Assembly: GCA_045598045.1 (NCBI GenBank)
Contig: JAZLLG010000019.1
Coordinates: 1-60,476 of the forward strand
Reading direction: 5' to 3'
DNA: 60,476 bases
Origin: RGIG3528 sp045598045
GTDB taxonomy: Bacteria > Bacillota > Clostridia > Lachnospirales > Lachnospiraceae
Within the stretch, counting starts at the first letter, position 1. Every line of letters starts with the position of its first letter. The translations under genes were made by a program, and so were the position numbers. Positions 60,338-60,476 of the stretch are shown in pieces. Below the pieces are notes generated by a model. It ran no database searches, was not told the origin of the DNA, and was given only the letters and a program-made list of their open reading frames with translations.

Positions 60338-60476
60338 ATCGAGTAGGAGGCGGTGACTAACCGCCGTCCTCTCACAGCACCGTACGTACCGTTCGGTATA
60401 CGGCGCTTTCAATAGTTGACGTGCACAGACTGATAAGCTGTGGCTAAATCATAAAAGCCACTGTTTATCAGTCTTT
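60338..60476 (-). mobile_element. Group II intron, 3' end with domains V and VI (continues beyond the window)
   Basis: On the minus strand 60407-60376 folds as domain V: AGCGCCGTATACC, loop GAAC, GGTACGTACGGTGCT, with the AGC triad and the two-nt bulge. It is followed by domain VI (GGCGG...CCGCC stem and a bulged A in CCTACTCGAT) ending near 60338. Upstream, AGACTGATAA (60427-60436) pairs with TTATCAGTCT (60465-60474) plus an inner stem, perhaps domain IV or its base. The intron's reverse transcriptase is not in the window. Confidence 0.8.

Noticed and set aside
1..60476. Prophage or conjugative element
   Set aside because: No integrase, capsid, relaxase or phage-type gene runs; only the intron ends are mobile-element signals.

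Overview
The window looks like a chromosomal segment of a Gram-positive anaerobe of the class Clostridia, most likely a member of the Lachnospiraceae. The evidence is a PPi-type phosphofructokinase, secreted proteins built on Thr-Pro linkers (TPTPTNTP), a standalone TrpB2, B12/radical-SAM proteins, cytoplasmic GH51/GH42/GH36 glycosidases and Gram-positive style Shine-Dalgarno sequences and sigma-A promoters (TTGACA-17-TATAAT). The genus is not decidable from the sequence. Most genes are on the minus strand, tightly packed, with short gaps.

Both ends carry ends of group II introns in minus orientation: a 5' end at positions 1-135, directly after a Rho-independent terminator, and a 3' end (domains V and VI) at about 60338-60476. 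The window may be a contig that stops at multicopy introns.

Layout: (a) 0.2-4.4 kb, TldD/PmbA protease pair and a Thr-Pro-linked transglutaminase-like lipoprotein. (b) 4.4-11.1 kb, glycan use: GPH-type sugar importer, GH51 arabinofuranosidase, GH42 beta-galactosidase and an FNT channel whose ribosome binding site is buried in a 13-bp stem. (c) 11.2-15.6 kb, signalling: a hybrid histidine kinase and a sugar-binding-domain/GGDEF fusion. (d) 15.6-22.7 kb, an eight-gene minus-strand operon: methyltransferase, DUF368 lipid-carrier transporter, zinc/manganese ABC importer (three genes), AI-2E family protein, Panacea-domain protein, CYTH phosphatase. (e) 22.7-29.0 kb, MFS transporter, competence-type ComM and DprA, and a LacI regulator divergent from galE with an operator on its own start site. 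(f) 29.0-36.8 kb, cell-wall hydrolase, zinc-ribbon membrane protein, and a heterodimeric ABC exporter preceded by a leader peptide and transcription attenuator; then radical SAM protein and Lgt. (g) 36.9-44.9 kb, transketolase, polysaccharide deacetylase, a repeat-rich membrane protein, a B12 radical SAM protein and PPi-phosphofructokinase. (h) 44.9-51.9 kb, two unrecognised genes, GH36 alpha-galactosidase, a small membrane protein, tRNA-Arg(CCU) and TrpB2. (i) 51.9-60.3 kb, clostripain-like protease with a remarkable Trp/Tyr/Asp tail, acyl-CoA synthetase, Big_2-domain secreted protein and a GGDEF-EAL protein.

The strongest candidate for a not-yet-described regulatory system is the 21-residue leader ORF, antiterminator and terminator in front of the ABC exporter (34734-34915). 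The protein most unlike known relatives is the clostripain homologue with a 90-residue tail containing 17 Trp, 19 Tyr and 30 Asp. Carbohydrate themes recur (GH51, GH42, GH36, GalE, LacI, transketolase, PFK), but the genes are spread over several transcription units rather than one utilisation locus.
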